64,000 nucleotides of DNA from Alcaligenaceae bacterium. GTDB taxonomy: Bacteria; Pseudomonadota; Gammaproteobacteria; Burkholderiales; Burkholderiaceae_B. The stretch lies in assembly GCA_013416455.1 (NCBI GenBank), contig JACCES010000007.1, positions 62,001 through 126,000 on the forward strand, written 5' to 3'. Numbering within the stretch: the stretch's first letter is position 1; every line of letters starts with the position of its first letter. Positions 8,496 through 16,955 of this stretch are shown here, one piece after another. The translations under genes and the position numbers were made by a program. Under the pieces are notes generated by a model, which did not search any database, was not told the origin of the DNA, and saw only the letters and a list, made by a program, of their open reading frames with translations.

Positions 8496-9509
8496 ATGTT
8501 GACTACTATTCATCAGGCGGTGGGATTACGGCTTGCCGCCGCTGCCATCATAGGCTTCGTCGGCGCAGGTCCGCTGCATGCGGCGCAAGGCGAATATCCC
8601 AGCCGTCCCATTACCATCATCGTGCCATTCACTGCCGGCGGGTCGTCTGATGTCACTGCCAGGCGCGTGGCGGAGACAATGGCCAAGCGCATCGATCAGC
8701 CTATCGTGATTCAGAATCAGCCCAGCGCGGGCGGTATCGTCGGTGTCAATGCGGCCAAGCGCGCGGCTAAGGATGGTTATACGTTGCTGGCGGGTACCAT
8801 CAGCACGCATGCAATCAATGGCGGGCTTTACAAGAATCTGTCTTATGATCCGGTGGATGATTTCACACCCATCACCCGGATCGGCTCCTTCCCCAACATC
8901 CTGGTAGTGCAGAAGAGCCTTGATATCGGGACGCTGGACGAACTCATCACGCTGGCCAAGCAGCGGGAGGCACAAGGCAATCCGCTGACATATGCCTCGG
9001 GCGGTGTCGGGTCGACCTCTCATCTGGGCGGTGAACTGCTCCAGCAGGTGGCCGGCGTGGAACTCACGCATGTTCCCTACAAGGGAGCAGCTGGAGCCCT
9101 GAGCGATCTGCTGGGCGGGCGCATCGATCTTATTTTCGGCAATTCCCAGCTGGTCCTGTCGCACATCCAATCCGGTACGCTGGTGCCTCTTGCAGTCACC
9201 ACCAGCGAACGCTCCAATCTCTTTCCTGATGTTCCCACCGTTGCGGAGATTGGCTTTCCAGAAGCAGAAATGTCAGTGTGGATCGGCTTGTTCGCTCCGG
9301 CTGGTATTCCATCGGAAGTTACCGACAGACTCAGCAAGTTGACATTGGAGGCACTGGCCGATCCGGAACTGGTCGAACAGTTCCGCGCAGAAGGCGTATT
9401 CATCGAAAAGGATGATAGTTCGGAAGCTTTCCGCGCCGAGCAGATCCGCCAGGTCGAGCTTTGGAAGCGCGTTGTCGACAAGGCGGGTATCGCAATGGAC
9501 GGCGGCTAA
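8496..9509 (+). CDS. Bug-family periplasmic receptor (tripartite tricarboxylate transporter)
   Basis: Soluble receptor of 337 residues for a carboxylated ligand. A signal peptide ends near LHA-AQG (about residue 29); the mature part begins YPSRPITIIVPF with the AGGSSDVTARR ligand loop, then GYTLL, THVPYKGAAG, the DVPTVAEIG segment and FAPAGIPSEV. ATG 8496 is chosen because a strong GGAGG sits at 8483-8487. It is the last gene of the aldolase cluster and faces a LysR gene across 21 bases. No TctA or TctB gene is nearby. Confidence 0.92.
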   Translation: MLTTIHQAVGLRLAAAAIIGFVGAGPLHAAQGEYPSRPITIIVPFTAGGSSDVTARRVAETMAKRIDQPIVIQNQPSAGGIVGVNAAKRAAKDGYTLLAGTISTHAINGGLYKNLSYDPVDDFTPITRIGSFPNILVVQKSLDIGTLDELITLAKQREAQGNPLTYASGGVGSTSHLGGELLQQVAGVELTHVPYKGAAGALSDLLGGRIDLIFGNSQLVLSHIQSGTLVPLAVTTSERSNLFPDVPTVAEIGFPEAEMSVWIGLFAPAGIPSEVTDRLSKLTLEALADPELVEQFRAEGVFIEKDDSSEAFRAEQIRQVELWKRVVDKAGIAMDGG

Positions 9510-9530
9510 AGCCGCTGATCGTCGCGAAGG

Positions 9531-10481
9531 TCAGTCAGCCTCATGGTCCAGGCTGGCGGCGACCCGCCGCAGCACGGGGGAAAGCAGGCGGCTGGCCTGC
9601 GATAGCCTGGCACCTTTGCGGGTCGCAATGTAGAACGCACGTTGTGGCGCAGGTCGGATCGGAATGGCGCGCAAGATGCCGTCGGCCAGTTCAGCGCGGC
9701 AGACCAGCCGAGAGAATACGCCATACAGGCCGTGTTCCAGCACCAGATGTTTCTGCGAATTCGGGCTGTCGACCTCGACCATCGGGGCCAGCTGGAAACC
9801 GGCTTCTTTGGCCATCTGATCCAGGACCTGCCGGCTGCCGACGGGCGGCAAGGGTAGTACAAGGGGCAGGTCGGCCAATTGGATGAATGTGATCTCGTCG
9901 CCCACAGCCATGGCTGTGGTGGCCCGGTGGATCAGATACAGATCCTCCTTATACAGGCATTGCGCCTCAATGACTGGATCGCGGCTGGGTCCAACGATGA
10001 TGCCGACGTCGACCTCGCCATTACGCAACCATTGCTCGATATGGCGCGCGGATCCCTCGACAATGCTCAGCTTGGTCTTGTGCATGTCGGAGGAGAACAG
10101 CCTGAACAGCGGGGGCAGCAAGAATCCGGAAAGCGTGGCTGGAATGCCCAGCCGCACCTTGCCCATGGGGATGTCGCGAAATCGTTCGACGGCCAGTCTG
10201 GTTTGTCGCAGTTCGTCCAGGATCCGTGCGGCATGCCGTTGCAGCTGCCGGCCCGCGTCCGTCAGCGTGATTCCCTGCCGTGTGCGTAACAGCAGTTCGA
10301 GACCCACTGCCTCTTCCAGTGCGCGGACCTGGCGACTGAGTACCGATTGCGGAATGCCAAGCTGCGTGGCGGCGGCCCGCAGCGACTGATGCTGTGTCGA
10401 TGCGTGGAAATAGTCGATCTGCTTCAGGCTGAGCAGCCCTAGCAGGAAGGAATCAGAAAAAGGCGGGCTGGAGGTGGTCAT
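9531..10481 (-). CDS. LysR-family transcriptional regulator
   Basis: A 316-residue LysR regulator. The helix-turn-helix region reads LKQIDYFHASTQHQSLRAA, PQSVLSRQVRALEEAVG and LLLRTRQGITLT. The effector domain includes VRLGIPATLSGFLLPPLFRLF and VDVGIIVGPSRDP. The frame is open to 10589 but ATG 10481 gives the normal N terminus. It converges on the aldolase-epimerase-Bug cluster and lies upstream of nothing divergent, so which operon it controls is unclear; the cluster to its left is the nearest candidate. Confidence 0.9.
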   Translation of the reverse strand: MTTSSPPFSDSFLLGLLSLKQIDYFHASTQHQSLRAAATQLGIPQSVLSRQVRALEEAVGLELLLRTRQGITLTDAGRQLQRHAARILDELRQTRLAVERFRDIPMGKVRLGIPATLSGFLLPPLFRLFSSDMHKTKLSIVEGSARHIEQWLRNGEVDVGIIVGPSRDPVIEAQCLYKEDLYLIHRATTAMAVGDEITFIQLADLPLVLPLPPVGSRQVLDQMAKEAGFQLAPMVEVDSPNSQKHLVLEHGLYGVFSRLVCRAELADGILRAIPIRPAPQRAFYIATRKGARLSQASRLLSPVLRRVAASLDHEAD

Positions 10482-10687
10482 TGGCGGGCAAGACCTTGCG
10501 GCGAACGTACCTGACGGCTCGGGTGGCGCGGTTTCATGCGCGGCCGCGCGTTTAGTCCTTACTGTAAGCAACCCGGAACCATACGGCAAGAGGGGGGCGG
10601 GACGTGGCGCGATGAAGCCATGAAAGCCGCCGCCATCCTGCCGTGCCCCCCTCTGTTGCCTGACTGATCGGTCTGCCTATGGGCACA

Positions 10688-11656
10688 TTACTCGAAGGAT
10701 ATCTTTGCATCCTTGATCAATTGGCCGAACCGCTCGTAGTCATTGTCGAGGCGTTGCTTCATGTCCGCCGGTGACCCGGGCAGCGGTACATAGCCCATGC
10801 CGGTCAGCCTTTCGTTGAGTTTCGGCGAACGCAGAATCTTGCCGACCTCCTGGTTGACGCGTGTGATCACCTCGGGGGGAGTGCCCGCTGGTGCGGAGAA
10901 GCCTATCCATACGGCGATGTCGAACCCTGGAACGCCGGCCTCGGCTACCGTCGGCACCTCGGGCAAAGCGACGAAACGCTTGGCGGTTGAGACGGCCAGC
11001 ATCTTCAGGTTGTCGGCCTCGACATGCTGACGCACGGGACCGAGCGAGCTGAATGTCGCGTCCACGCGTCCGGCCAGCACATCGGATACGGCGGCGACTT
11101 GTCCCTTGTAGGGGACGTGCAGCATGGGCGCGGCAGCCATGATCTTGAACAATTCAGCGGCAAGATGGCCGGATGAACCGTTGCCCGAGGATGCAATCGT
11201 CAGAGAATCCGGCGCTTCCTTTGCCTTCTGGATCAGCTCCTGGACGTTGTTTGCACCCAGGTCCTTTCTGACCACCAGGAACAGAGGCACATCCGCAATG
11301 AGCGCCACGTGATCGAGCGCCGTGGCGGGGTCATAAGGAACGCTTTGAAGGTGGGGAATGATGGTGAGTGGAGGATCCGACAGGCCGAGCAGCGTATAGC
11401 CGTCGGCTGAGGCGGTGGCGCCGGCGCGCGTGCCTATGACACCCGCGGCGCCGCCACGGTTTTCCACCACGATGGGCTGGCCCAGTGCCGTGGCCAGCTC
11501 TTCGCTGACGATGCGTATGGTGGTATCGGCTGCCGCGCCGGGCGCAAAGGGCACGATCATGTTGACCGGGCGGTCTGGCTTCCAGGATGGTTCGGCGAAG
11601 GCCGGTGAAAGAGCGATCAACGCTAGTGCCTGCAGCAGGCTGATCCAGTATTTCAT
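10688..11656 (-). CDS. Bug-family periplasmic receptor
   Basis: Receptor of 322 residues; signal peptide ends near AFA-EPS. Family marks are RPVNMIVPFAPGAAADTTIRI, TLLGLSDPP, LHVPYKGQVAAVSDV, VPTVAEAGVPGF and SAPAGTPPEVI. The ligand loop has PGAAADT rather than the common PGGxxD, so the pocket may differ. ATG 11656 follows AAGGAGA. It is the last gene of the minus-strand operon CitE-like lyase, crotonase, CoA-transferase, Bug, and probably captures the acid those enzymes degrade. Confidence 0.92.
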   Translation of the reverse strand: MKYWISLLQALALIALSPAFAEPSWKPDRPVNMIVPFAPGAAADTTIRIVSEELATALGQPIVVENRGGAAGVIGTRAGATASADGYTLLGLSDPPLTIIPHLQSVPYDPATALDHVALIADVPLFLVVRKDLGANNVQELIQKAKEAPDSLTIASSGNGSSGHLAAELFKIMAAAPMLHVPYKGQVAAVSDVLAGRVDATFSSLGPVRQHVEADNLKMLAVSTAKRFVALPEVPTVAEAGVPGFDIAVWIGFSAPAGTPPEVITRVNQEVGKILRSPKLNERLTGMGYVPLPGSPADMKQRLDNDYERFGQLIKDAKISFE

Positions 11657-11703
11657 GGCTTGTCTCCTTTGTGCGTCGGTGGACGCTATCGTTATGCCTG
11701 TGT

Positions 11704-12840
11704 TCAGGCTCTTATCAAATCGTTGTCTTGTCCCAGCAGCGGCGCTTCCTCGAGGCTGCCCGGCCGGGCATTGTCGATCGTGAACGGCAGGCCGATCAAT
11801 TGGCGCCCCGTTCTGGCTGACGTCTTGATAATGGCGTTTTTCTTTACCTGCTCTGAAGCGATCGCTTCGGGAATGGTGTTGTAGCTGGAGCAGGGAACTC
11901 CGGCTGCCTGTAGCCGGGACATCCAGTATTTGCGCGGTTTTCCCCTCAATATCTCGGAAATGCACTGCATCAGCGCCTGTTTGTTCTTCAACCGCGCGGC
12001 ATTCGTTCCGTAATCCGGCATGGCCGCCCATTCCGGGTGGCCCAGCACGGTAGCCAGGCGGGCAAACTGCGTGTCGTTTCCTGCGGCAATGACCAGCGGC
12101 CCGTCCTGCGCCGGAAAGGCATCGTACGGAACGAGCAGGGGATGGCCGTTTGCCCGCCGTTCGGGTACCCGGCCCTCGTTCAGGTAGCCGCTGACATCCA
12201 TCGAGATCCAGGCAAGTGCGGTATCCAGCAGTGAAAGATTGATGACTGCGCCAAGACCCGTCATTTCTCGTTTACGTATTGCCGCCAGCGCCGAGATGAC
12301 GATCCACATTCCCGAGCCCATATCCACGATGGAAGGCCCGGTCCTGAGCGGCGGACCATCTGGCGTGCCATTGACACTGGCCAAGCCGCTGTATGCCTGC
12401 GCCAACGGTTCGAAACCGGGCAGGGCCGCCAATGGACCTTTCTGGCCGAAGGCAGACAGATCGCAGTAGACGAGCCTGGGGTATTGTGTTGTGAGGCTGG
12501 GTCCGTCCAGGCCGTACTTCTCCACGATGCCGGGACGCAGATTGCTGATGACGATGTCGGCCGTCCCGATCAGAGCCCGCAGTGCCGCTTTCCCGGGTTC
12601 GGACTTGAAGTCCAGTGCCACGGACCGTTTTCCGCGGTTCAGGTCCCGGAAGAGCAGCGCATCCCCGTCACCGAAAGGCTGCCCCATGCCGCGCGCGGAA
12701 TCTCCATGCCGCGGCTCTTCGATTTTTATGACTTCCGCGCCCAGATCCGACAGAATCATTCCGCCATAGGGGGCCGATAGGAACTGCCCCAGTTCGACGA
12801 CCCGGAGGCCGTGCAGCCAGTCCGCCCTCTGTTCGCTCAT
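11704..12840 (-). CDS. Family III CoA-transferase (CaiB/BaiF)
   Basis: Transfers CoA from a donor acyl-CoA to a free acid, avoiding ATP use. It has 378 residues, the usual length. Seen: LRVVELGQFLSAPYGGMILSDLG at the N terminus, VIKIEEPRHGD, NRGKRSVALD, and the catalytic aspartate Asp173 in GPSIVDMGSG. The start at 12840 follows GGTGGAG. It lies 60 bases upstream (in transcript order) of the receptor's long leader and just after the crotonase. In the operon it is the likely activating step for the imported acid. Confidence 0.93.
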   Translation of the reverse strand: MSEQRADWLHGLRVVELGQFLSAPYGGMILSDLGAEVIKIEEPRHGDSARGMGQPFGDGDALLFRDLNRGKRSVALDFKSEPGKAALRALIGTADIVISNLRPGIVEKYGLDGPSLTTQYPRLVYCDLSAFGQKGPLAALPGFEPLAQAYSGLASVNGTPDGPPLRTGPSIVDMGSGMWIVISALAAIRKREMTGLGAVINLSLLDTALAWISMDVSGYLNEGRVPERRANGHPLLVPYDAFPAQDGPLVIAAGNDTQFARLATVLGHPEWAAMPDYGTNAARLKNKQALMQCISEILRGKPRKYWMSRLQAAGVPCSSYNTIPEAIASEQVKKNAIIKTSARTGRQLIGLPFTIDNARPGSLEEAPLLGQDNDLIRA

Positions 12841-12900
12841 GCGGGCTCCACCGTTTGTTCTGCTGCCCAGGGCGATGCGATTTCGGTGCAAGGCATTTTC

Positions 12901-13674
12901 CTAAACCCCCTTGAATACCGGATCGCGTTTCTCTGCAAAGGCCGCACGCCCTTCCTTGACGTCCTCGGTTGCGAGCAAATGCCGGATCATTACCTGTTCC
13001 ATCCTCAGGCCGGTGGCTATATCGATGTCCTGACTCCTGATGGCGAGTTCTTTCGTCGCCTGTACCGCGAGCGGCCCGTTTCGTATGATCCGATGCGCAT
13101 ACTCGCGTGCTTTTTCCATCAGATGTTCTCTGGGCACGACGGCATTTATCAGCCCCCATTTATGCGCATCCTGGGCGGAGATCGGATCGCCCGTCAGCAG
13201 CATTTCCATAGCGATCGCATAGGGTAATTGGCGCAATGGCCGCTGCGTGCCGCCATTGGCCGCAAGCAGCCCACGCTTGACCTCAGTGATGCCGAAGGTG
13301 GCGGTGTCCACGGCAACGCGTATGTCGGTTCCGAACAGCAGCGTGATGCCACCGGCGAAACAGTTGCCATTGACGGCCGCGATGACGGGTTTCCAGACTT
13401 CCAGGCCGCGGTTCAGAAGCTGATCCTTCTGGGTCAGGAATATGTCGCCCATGCCATTGAAGACGGACTCCATGTTTTTCAGGTCGGCGCCGGCGGAGAA
13501 GGTTTTTTCACCCGCGCCCGTGATGATGGCCACCCGGATTTCCGGGTCGTCGCGTACGTGCGCCCAGGCCCTGGAAAGCGCCGCATAATGTTCCCCGTCC
13601 ATCGCATTGTGCTTCTCGGGACGATTGATGGTGATTGTGCAGATCCCGTCTTCTGTTTCCACGTCGACCGACAT
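12901..13674 (-). CDS. Enoyl-CoA hydratase/isomerase family protein (crotonase)
   Basis: A 257-residue crotonase. Seen: ICTITINRPEKHNAMD, oxyanion-hole stretch FSAGADLKNM and the second one AVNGNCFAGGITLLFGTDIRVA, and the C-terminal FAEKRDPVFKG. In hydratases the two catalytic glutamates sit in the GGTQRPLRQLP region (residues 135-155); here the segment reads LAANGGTQRPLRQL without an obvious glutamate pair, so the reaction is uncertain. ATG 13674 has AGGAGA upstream; a TTG six bases earlier is less likely. It overlaps the spacing of the lyase gene almost directly, which indicates one operon. Confidence 0.9.
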   Translation of the reverse strand: MSVDVETEDGICTITINRPEKHNAMDGEHYAALSRAWAHVRDDPEIRVAIITGAGEKTFSAGADLKNMESVFNGMGDIFLTQKDQLLNRGLEVWKPVIAAVNGNCFAGGITLLFGTDIRVAVDTATFGITEVKRGLLAANGGTQRPLRQLPYAIAMEMLLTGDPISAQDAHKWGLINAVVPREHLMEKAREYAHRIIRNGPLAVQATKELAIRSQDIDIATGLRMEQVMIRHLLATEDVKEGRAAFAEKRDPVFKGV

Positions 13675-13676
13675 GA

Positions 13677-14570
13677 TCAATTCTCCTGGGCTGGAAGGTT
13701 TGCGCGACGCAGAATGGTTTGGGCTTGCCGTAAATGCGGCATGTCCAGCATCTGGCCGTCCATGCCCACGACGCCCAGAGCGCCGTTTGCGAAACTGTCC
13801 ACCACACGCTGCGCGTGCTCGATTTCGTCGCGGGTTGGAGTGAACAATTCATTGATGATGCTGATCTGGTCGGGATGTATGGCGAGTTTTCCTGTAAAAC
13901 CCGCTTGGCGTGCAAAGGTGCATTCGTCACGCAACATGCCGGGGTTGCGGTAATCGGCACAGATTGTGTCTATCGGGCTGACGTCGGCAGCGCCCGAGAC
14001 AAGCAGGCAGACACCGCGGGCATATGCATACAGTGTTTCGAAGGCGCCATCGGGGTTGCGGTTGGTGCTTGCGCCAAGAGCAGCCATCAGATCGACCGGA
14101 CCCCAGGAGTAACCCACCAACCGCGTGTGTTCTCCGGAAAAGGTGTGGGCCAGCAAAAGGGATTGCGGAGTTTCCGTCAGGGTGGGCAGTATCTGGACGG
14201 AGCCCTGCTGCAGGCCGGCCTGGGTTTCCAGTGCGCTCAGATAGTGGCTGAGCGTCCGCAGGTCGTCGCCGGAGCGTACCTTTGGCACGACAATGCCGTC
14301 CGGGTCACCGGCGACGATGGCGGCGAGATCGGCCAAAGCGCCCGGATCCTGAAGAGGTTTGCAACGCACCCATATTTCCTGCGGACGGTTGCCTCGCTTG
14401 TGCTGCGCGAGGTATTCGCGAGCCAGCGCGCGCGCGGCTTGCGCGTTTGAAGCGCTGACCGAGTCTTCAAGGTCGAGAATCAGCGCATCCGCTGAAGCCG
14501 AGCCTGCTTTGGCGAGCTTTCTTTCGCTGTCGCCGGGTACGAACAAGAAAGATCGAGCCGGTGTCCTCAT
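13677..14570 (-). CDS. CitE-like CoA ester lyase (HpcH/HpaI aldolase superfamily)
   Basis: A 297-residue lyase of the citrate lyase beta/malyl-CoA lyase type. Seen: RSFLFVPGDSERKLAKA, DALILDLEDSV with the conserved acids, VPKVRSGDDL, the metal-binding Glu in LPTLTETPQ and Asp in WGPVDLMAALG, and the C-terminal GKLAIHPDQI that binds CoA. The family cleaves beta-hydroxyacyl-CoA esters such as malyl- or citramalyl-CoA. It is the first gene of the minus-strand operon, with GGAGG before ATG 14570. With the CoA-transferase and crotonase it forms an activation, hydration and cleavage route. Confidence 0.92.
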   Translation of the reverse strand: MRTPARSFLFVPGDSERKLAKAGSASADALILDLEDSVSASNAQAARALAREYLAQHKRGNRPQEIWVRCKPLQDPGALADLAAIVAGDPDGIVVPKVRSGDDLRTLSHYLSALETQAGLQQGSVQILPTLTETPQSLLLAHTFSGEHTRLVGYSWGPVDLMAALGASTNRNPDGAFETLYAYARGVCLLVSGAADVSPIDTICADYRNPGMLRDECTFARQAGFTGKLAIHPDQISIINELFTPTRDEIEHAQRVVDSFANGALGVVGMDGQMLDMPHLRQAQTILRRANLPAQEN

Positions 14571-14609
14571 GTATTTCCTCCGTTGCTTACCGTAGCGCTG
14601 TCTTTTTCC

Positions 14610-14624
14610 ATCAGAATTACTGAT
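14610..14624. promoter_or_regulatory. Candidate LysR binding box between lyase operon and LysR gene
   Basis: The sequence ATCAG-AATTA-CTGAT is a perfect dyad and contains the LysR consensus T-N11-A (TCAG-N5-CTGA). It lies in the 160-base divergent region, 40 bases upstream of the lyase start. A second short palindrome, TATCT-AAA-AGATA, lies at 14691-14703, close to the LysR start. Together they fit a recall and an activation site. Not tested. Confidence 0.5.
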
Positions 14625-14730
14625 TGATGTCCAGCCTCGGCGGGAATATTGTTTCCCTTTTTTCTGGGTTACAGGAAAATACTAGTCATTTATCTAAAAG
14701 ATATACTTATGAATTCCATACGGAGGGTTT

Positions 14731-15753
14731 ATGGCATTCACGCTGGTGCAACTACAGCACTTCACTGCGGTCGTTCGGTATGGGTCGTTCTCCGCCGCGG
14801 CTCGGGCGCTGGGAGTCGCACAGCCTGCAATCAGCCAGTCAGTGGCGGCTCTCGAAGAGGATCTGGGAGCCCGGCTTTTCGACCGCAATTCCAGAAAATG
14901 CACTCCGACGGCCGCCGGCCTGACTTTTGCCGGGGAAGCGGCTCAGATCCTCTCCAGCGTTTCGGAAAGCCGCGAGAAGCTGCGGCAGTTCCAGACAGGC
15001 AAATCCGGCAGAGTGATATTGGGCCTTACTCCTGGCATCAGCAATCTTATTGGTGAGCATCTGCTGCGGCATATGCATGAGACTTCACCAGGGCTGGATG
15101 TCATCATCGTCGAGGCATTCATGACGCGTCTGTACGAGTTGCTGCTTGAAGAGCGCGTCGATTGCATCGTGACTTACGGCCTGGATAGGGATACAGGTTC
15201 AACACGCGCATGGGCGCTTGGCTATGAGCCTTTCTGCCTGGTTGGGGCGCCGAGATTGTTTGCCCGTCTGTCCTGCGGCGATACCGTCAGTATCGAAGAG
15301 CTCTCCGGGCTCCCCCTGTTTCTTGCCACTTTATCGTATGAAGAAGGAGTAGGAAGATTGCTGATCAACATGGCGCGAAAGCACGGCATCGAACTGGATG
15401 TGCGCCATCAGGTCCAATCGCTCTCTTTGATCCGGCGATTGTTGTTGCAGAAGGATCTGGCGACCATTACACCGATCGGCGCCATCATTGATGAGCTTTA
15501 TGATGGCAGGCTACAGGCTCGTCCTATGGCTGATCCGGCCTTTATGTATCCTGTGCAGTTCGCCATCGCCATGCATCGAAATTTCGGAGTCATCGAAAAA
15601 GCGGTTATGAATAGCATCATCACCGTGGCGCAACCCCTGTTGTTCGGTTCAGGCATCTGGACGAGCACACCCGATACCGTCACCTGCCCGGACGCCCGTC
15701 AATATTTCGAGCATGCGACGCGCGCGCCGAGAATCCGTCCGCAAACCGTATAA
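14731..15753 (+). CDS. LysR-family transcriptional regulator
   Basis: A 340-residue LysR regulator divergent from the CoA-transferase/crotonase/lyase operon, so its probable regulator. Helix-turn-helix at residues 1-60 (LVQLQHFTAVVRYGSFSAA, AQPAISQSVAALEEDLG). Effector domain includes VILGLTPGISNLIGEHLLRH and VDCIVTYGLDRD. A GGAGG lies just before ATG 14731. The C-terminal tail (after FGSGIWTS) is some 30 residues longer than in most LysR proteins. Confidence 0.92.
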   Translation: MAFTLVQLQHFTAVVRYGSFSAAARALGVAQPAISQSVAALEEDLGARLFDRNSRKCTPTAAGLTFAGEAAQILSSVSESREKLRQFQTGKSGRVILGLTPGISNLIGEHLLRHMHETSPGLDVIIVEAFMTRLYELLLEERVDCIVTYGLDRDTGSTRAWALGYEPFCLVGAPRLFARLSCGDTVSIEELSGLPLFLATLSYEEGVGRLLINMARKHGIELDVRHQVQSLSLIRRLLLQKDLATITPIGAIIDELYDGRLQARPMADPAFMYPVQFAIAMHRNFGVIEKAVMNSIITVAQPLLFGSGIWTSTPDTVTCPDARQYFEHATRAPRIRPQTV

Positions 15754-15892
15754 GGGGGGTGTAACTCGAAAATTGCCGTCGCTCTGCCCGCGCGGTTTCC
15801 TGGCCTGGCTCGCAGTCAGAAGCGTTGCCAAGGCCAGGCATCTTGCGGCAGATTGAGTTTGTCGCCCACGACGCCGCAAGCCGCGTGAAGGT

Positions 15893-16837
15893 TCACGAAG
15901 GGGTGCTGGTGTGAGCTTCGATGCATTGATAGAAGGCTTGTACCGATTCCAATTCCATTGTGTTTTTACGAGCAAAGAGCATCAATGGAGCCAAGCTGAC
16001 CGGCCACTGTATATCCACCGGCGCAATTATCCCATAGCGGCAATATTCCTCAACAGCTGTCGCCGTGGAAATGGTCAACAGGTTGGTTGTCGCTACAAGA
16101 TGAAAATTGGATACAAAAGACATCGACTCCACCGTAGGAAACGGTGGGAGCAATCCTCTTTGAGCAAAGGCCTGTTCAAACGTTCTCCGTGAGCCAGTAC
16201 CCTGGGGAAGCAGAACCCACGGTTCCTGCTGCAGCTCTTCGAGCGTCACATTGCGCCGCTTGCTTATGGGGTTATTCTCTGCGCAAGCGATTCGTAGTGG
16301 AACGTTGCATAAGATCTTGAACTCGATATCGCTGTCTTGCAAAGTGTTAATCTGTGAGTCCAGCCTTCCCAGAGCACAGTCAAAGTCGCCAGTCAAAACT
16401 CCAGATATCATCTCTTCTACTGTACCTTCGATAAACTCGAATGTTATGTCCGGGCGATCTTTTCTCAGTGTCGCCAAGACCTTCGGCACCAACTCGAGCA
16501 TGGCGAAAGACAAAGCTCCTATACGCAAGTGCGGACGTGGGGGTGTGGTCAAGAACGTCGCTTCAACGCCGTGAAGGGCGTTGAGGACAAGACATAGCCG
16601 CTCACGTACGGCATTTCCCGCTAGTGTCAGCCGAGCTCCTTGTTGGTCGCGCTCCACGAGTCTCGCGCCAAGCAGTGCCTCCAGTTCTTGCAACATTGCC
16701 GTGACGGCCGGTTGCGTGACCGAAAGAGTGTTCGCCGCTTGGCGCAGCGATCCGCTTTCCGCAATGATCTCCAACAGGGCCAGGTGACGTACGCGTAGCT
16801 TGGAAAGTCGGAACGAAAATGATGAAGGCTTGGTCAT
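15893..16837 (-). CDS. LysR-family transcriptional regulator
   Basis: A 314-residue LysR regulator, divergent from the TauD-type dioxygenase gene and so its likely regulator. Helix-turn-helix: LRVRHLALLEIIAESGSLRQ, TQPAVTAMLQELEALLG. Effector domain: LRIGALSFAMLELVPKVL, and FDCALGRLDSQ. The 118-base space to the dioxygenase is AT-rich and holds a CTTG-N10-CAAG dyad at 16899-16916. Confidence 0.9.
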   Translation of the reverse strand: MTKPSSFSFRLSKLRVRHLALLEIIAESGSLRQAANTLSVTQPAVTAMLQELEALLGARLVERDQQGARLTLAGNAVRERLCLVLNALHGVEATFLTTPPRPHLRIGALSFAMLELVPKVLATLRKDRPDITFEFIEGTVEEMISGVLTGDFDCALGRLDSQINTLQDSDIEFKILCNVPLRIACAENNPISKRRNVTLEELQQEPWVLLPQGTGSRRTFEQAFAQRGLLPPFPTVESMSFVSNFHLVATTNLLTISTATAVEEYCRYGIIAPVDIQWPVSLAPLMLFARKNTMELESVQAFYQCIEAHTSTPS

Positions 16838-16955
16838 AAAGAAAACTTATCACTGGATCATATATTCTGAATTTACTCTTATAGCGAGTCTAACTAAACT
16901 TGTTTTGAGCTTCAAGAAATTTAATATTTATCAATCGTCTAGTGTGGAAGAAATG

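Noticed and set aside
10688-14570. Canonical itaconate degradation operon
   Set aside because: The hydratase is a crotonase, not the MaoC-type itaconyl-CoA hydratase, so the name was not assigned.
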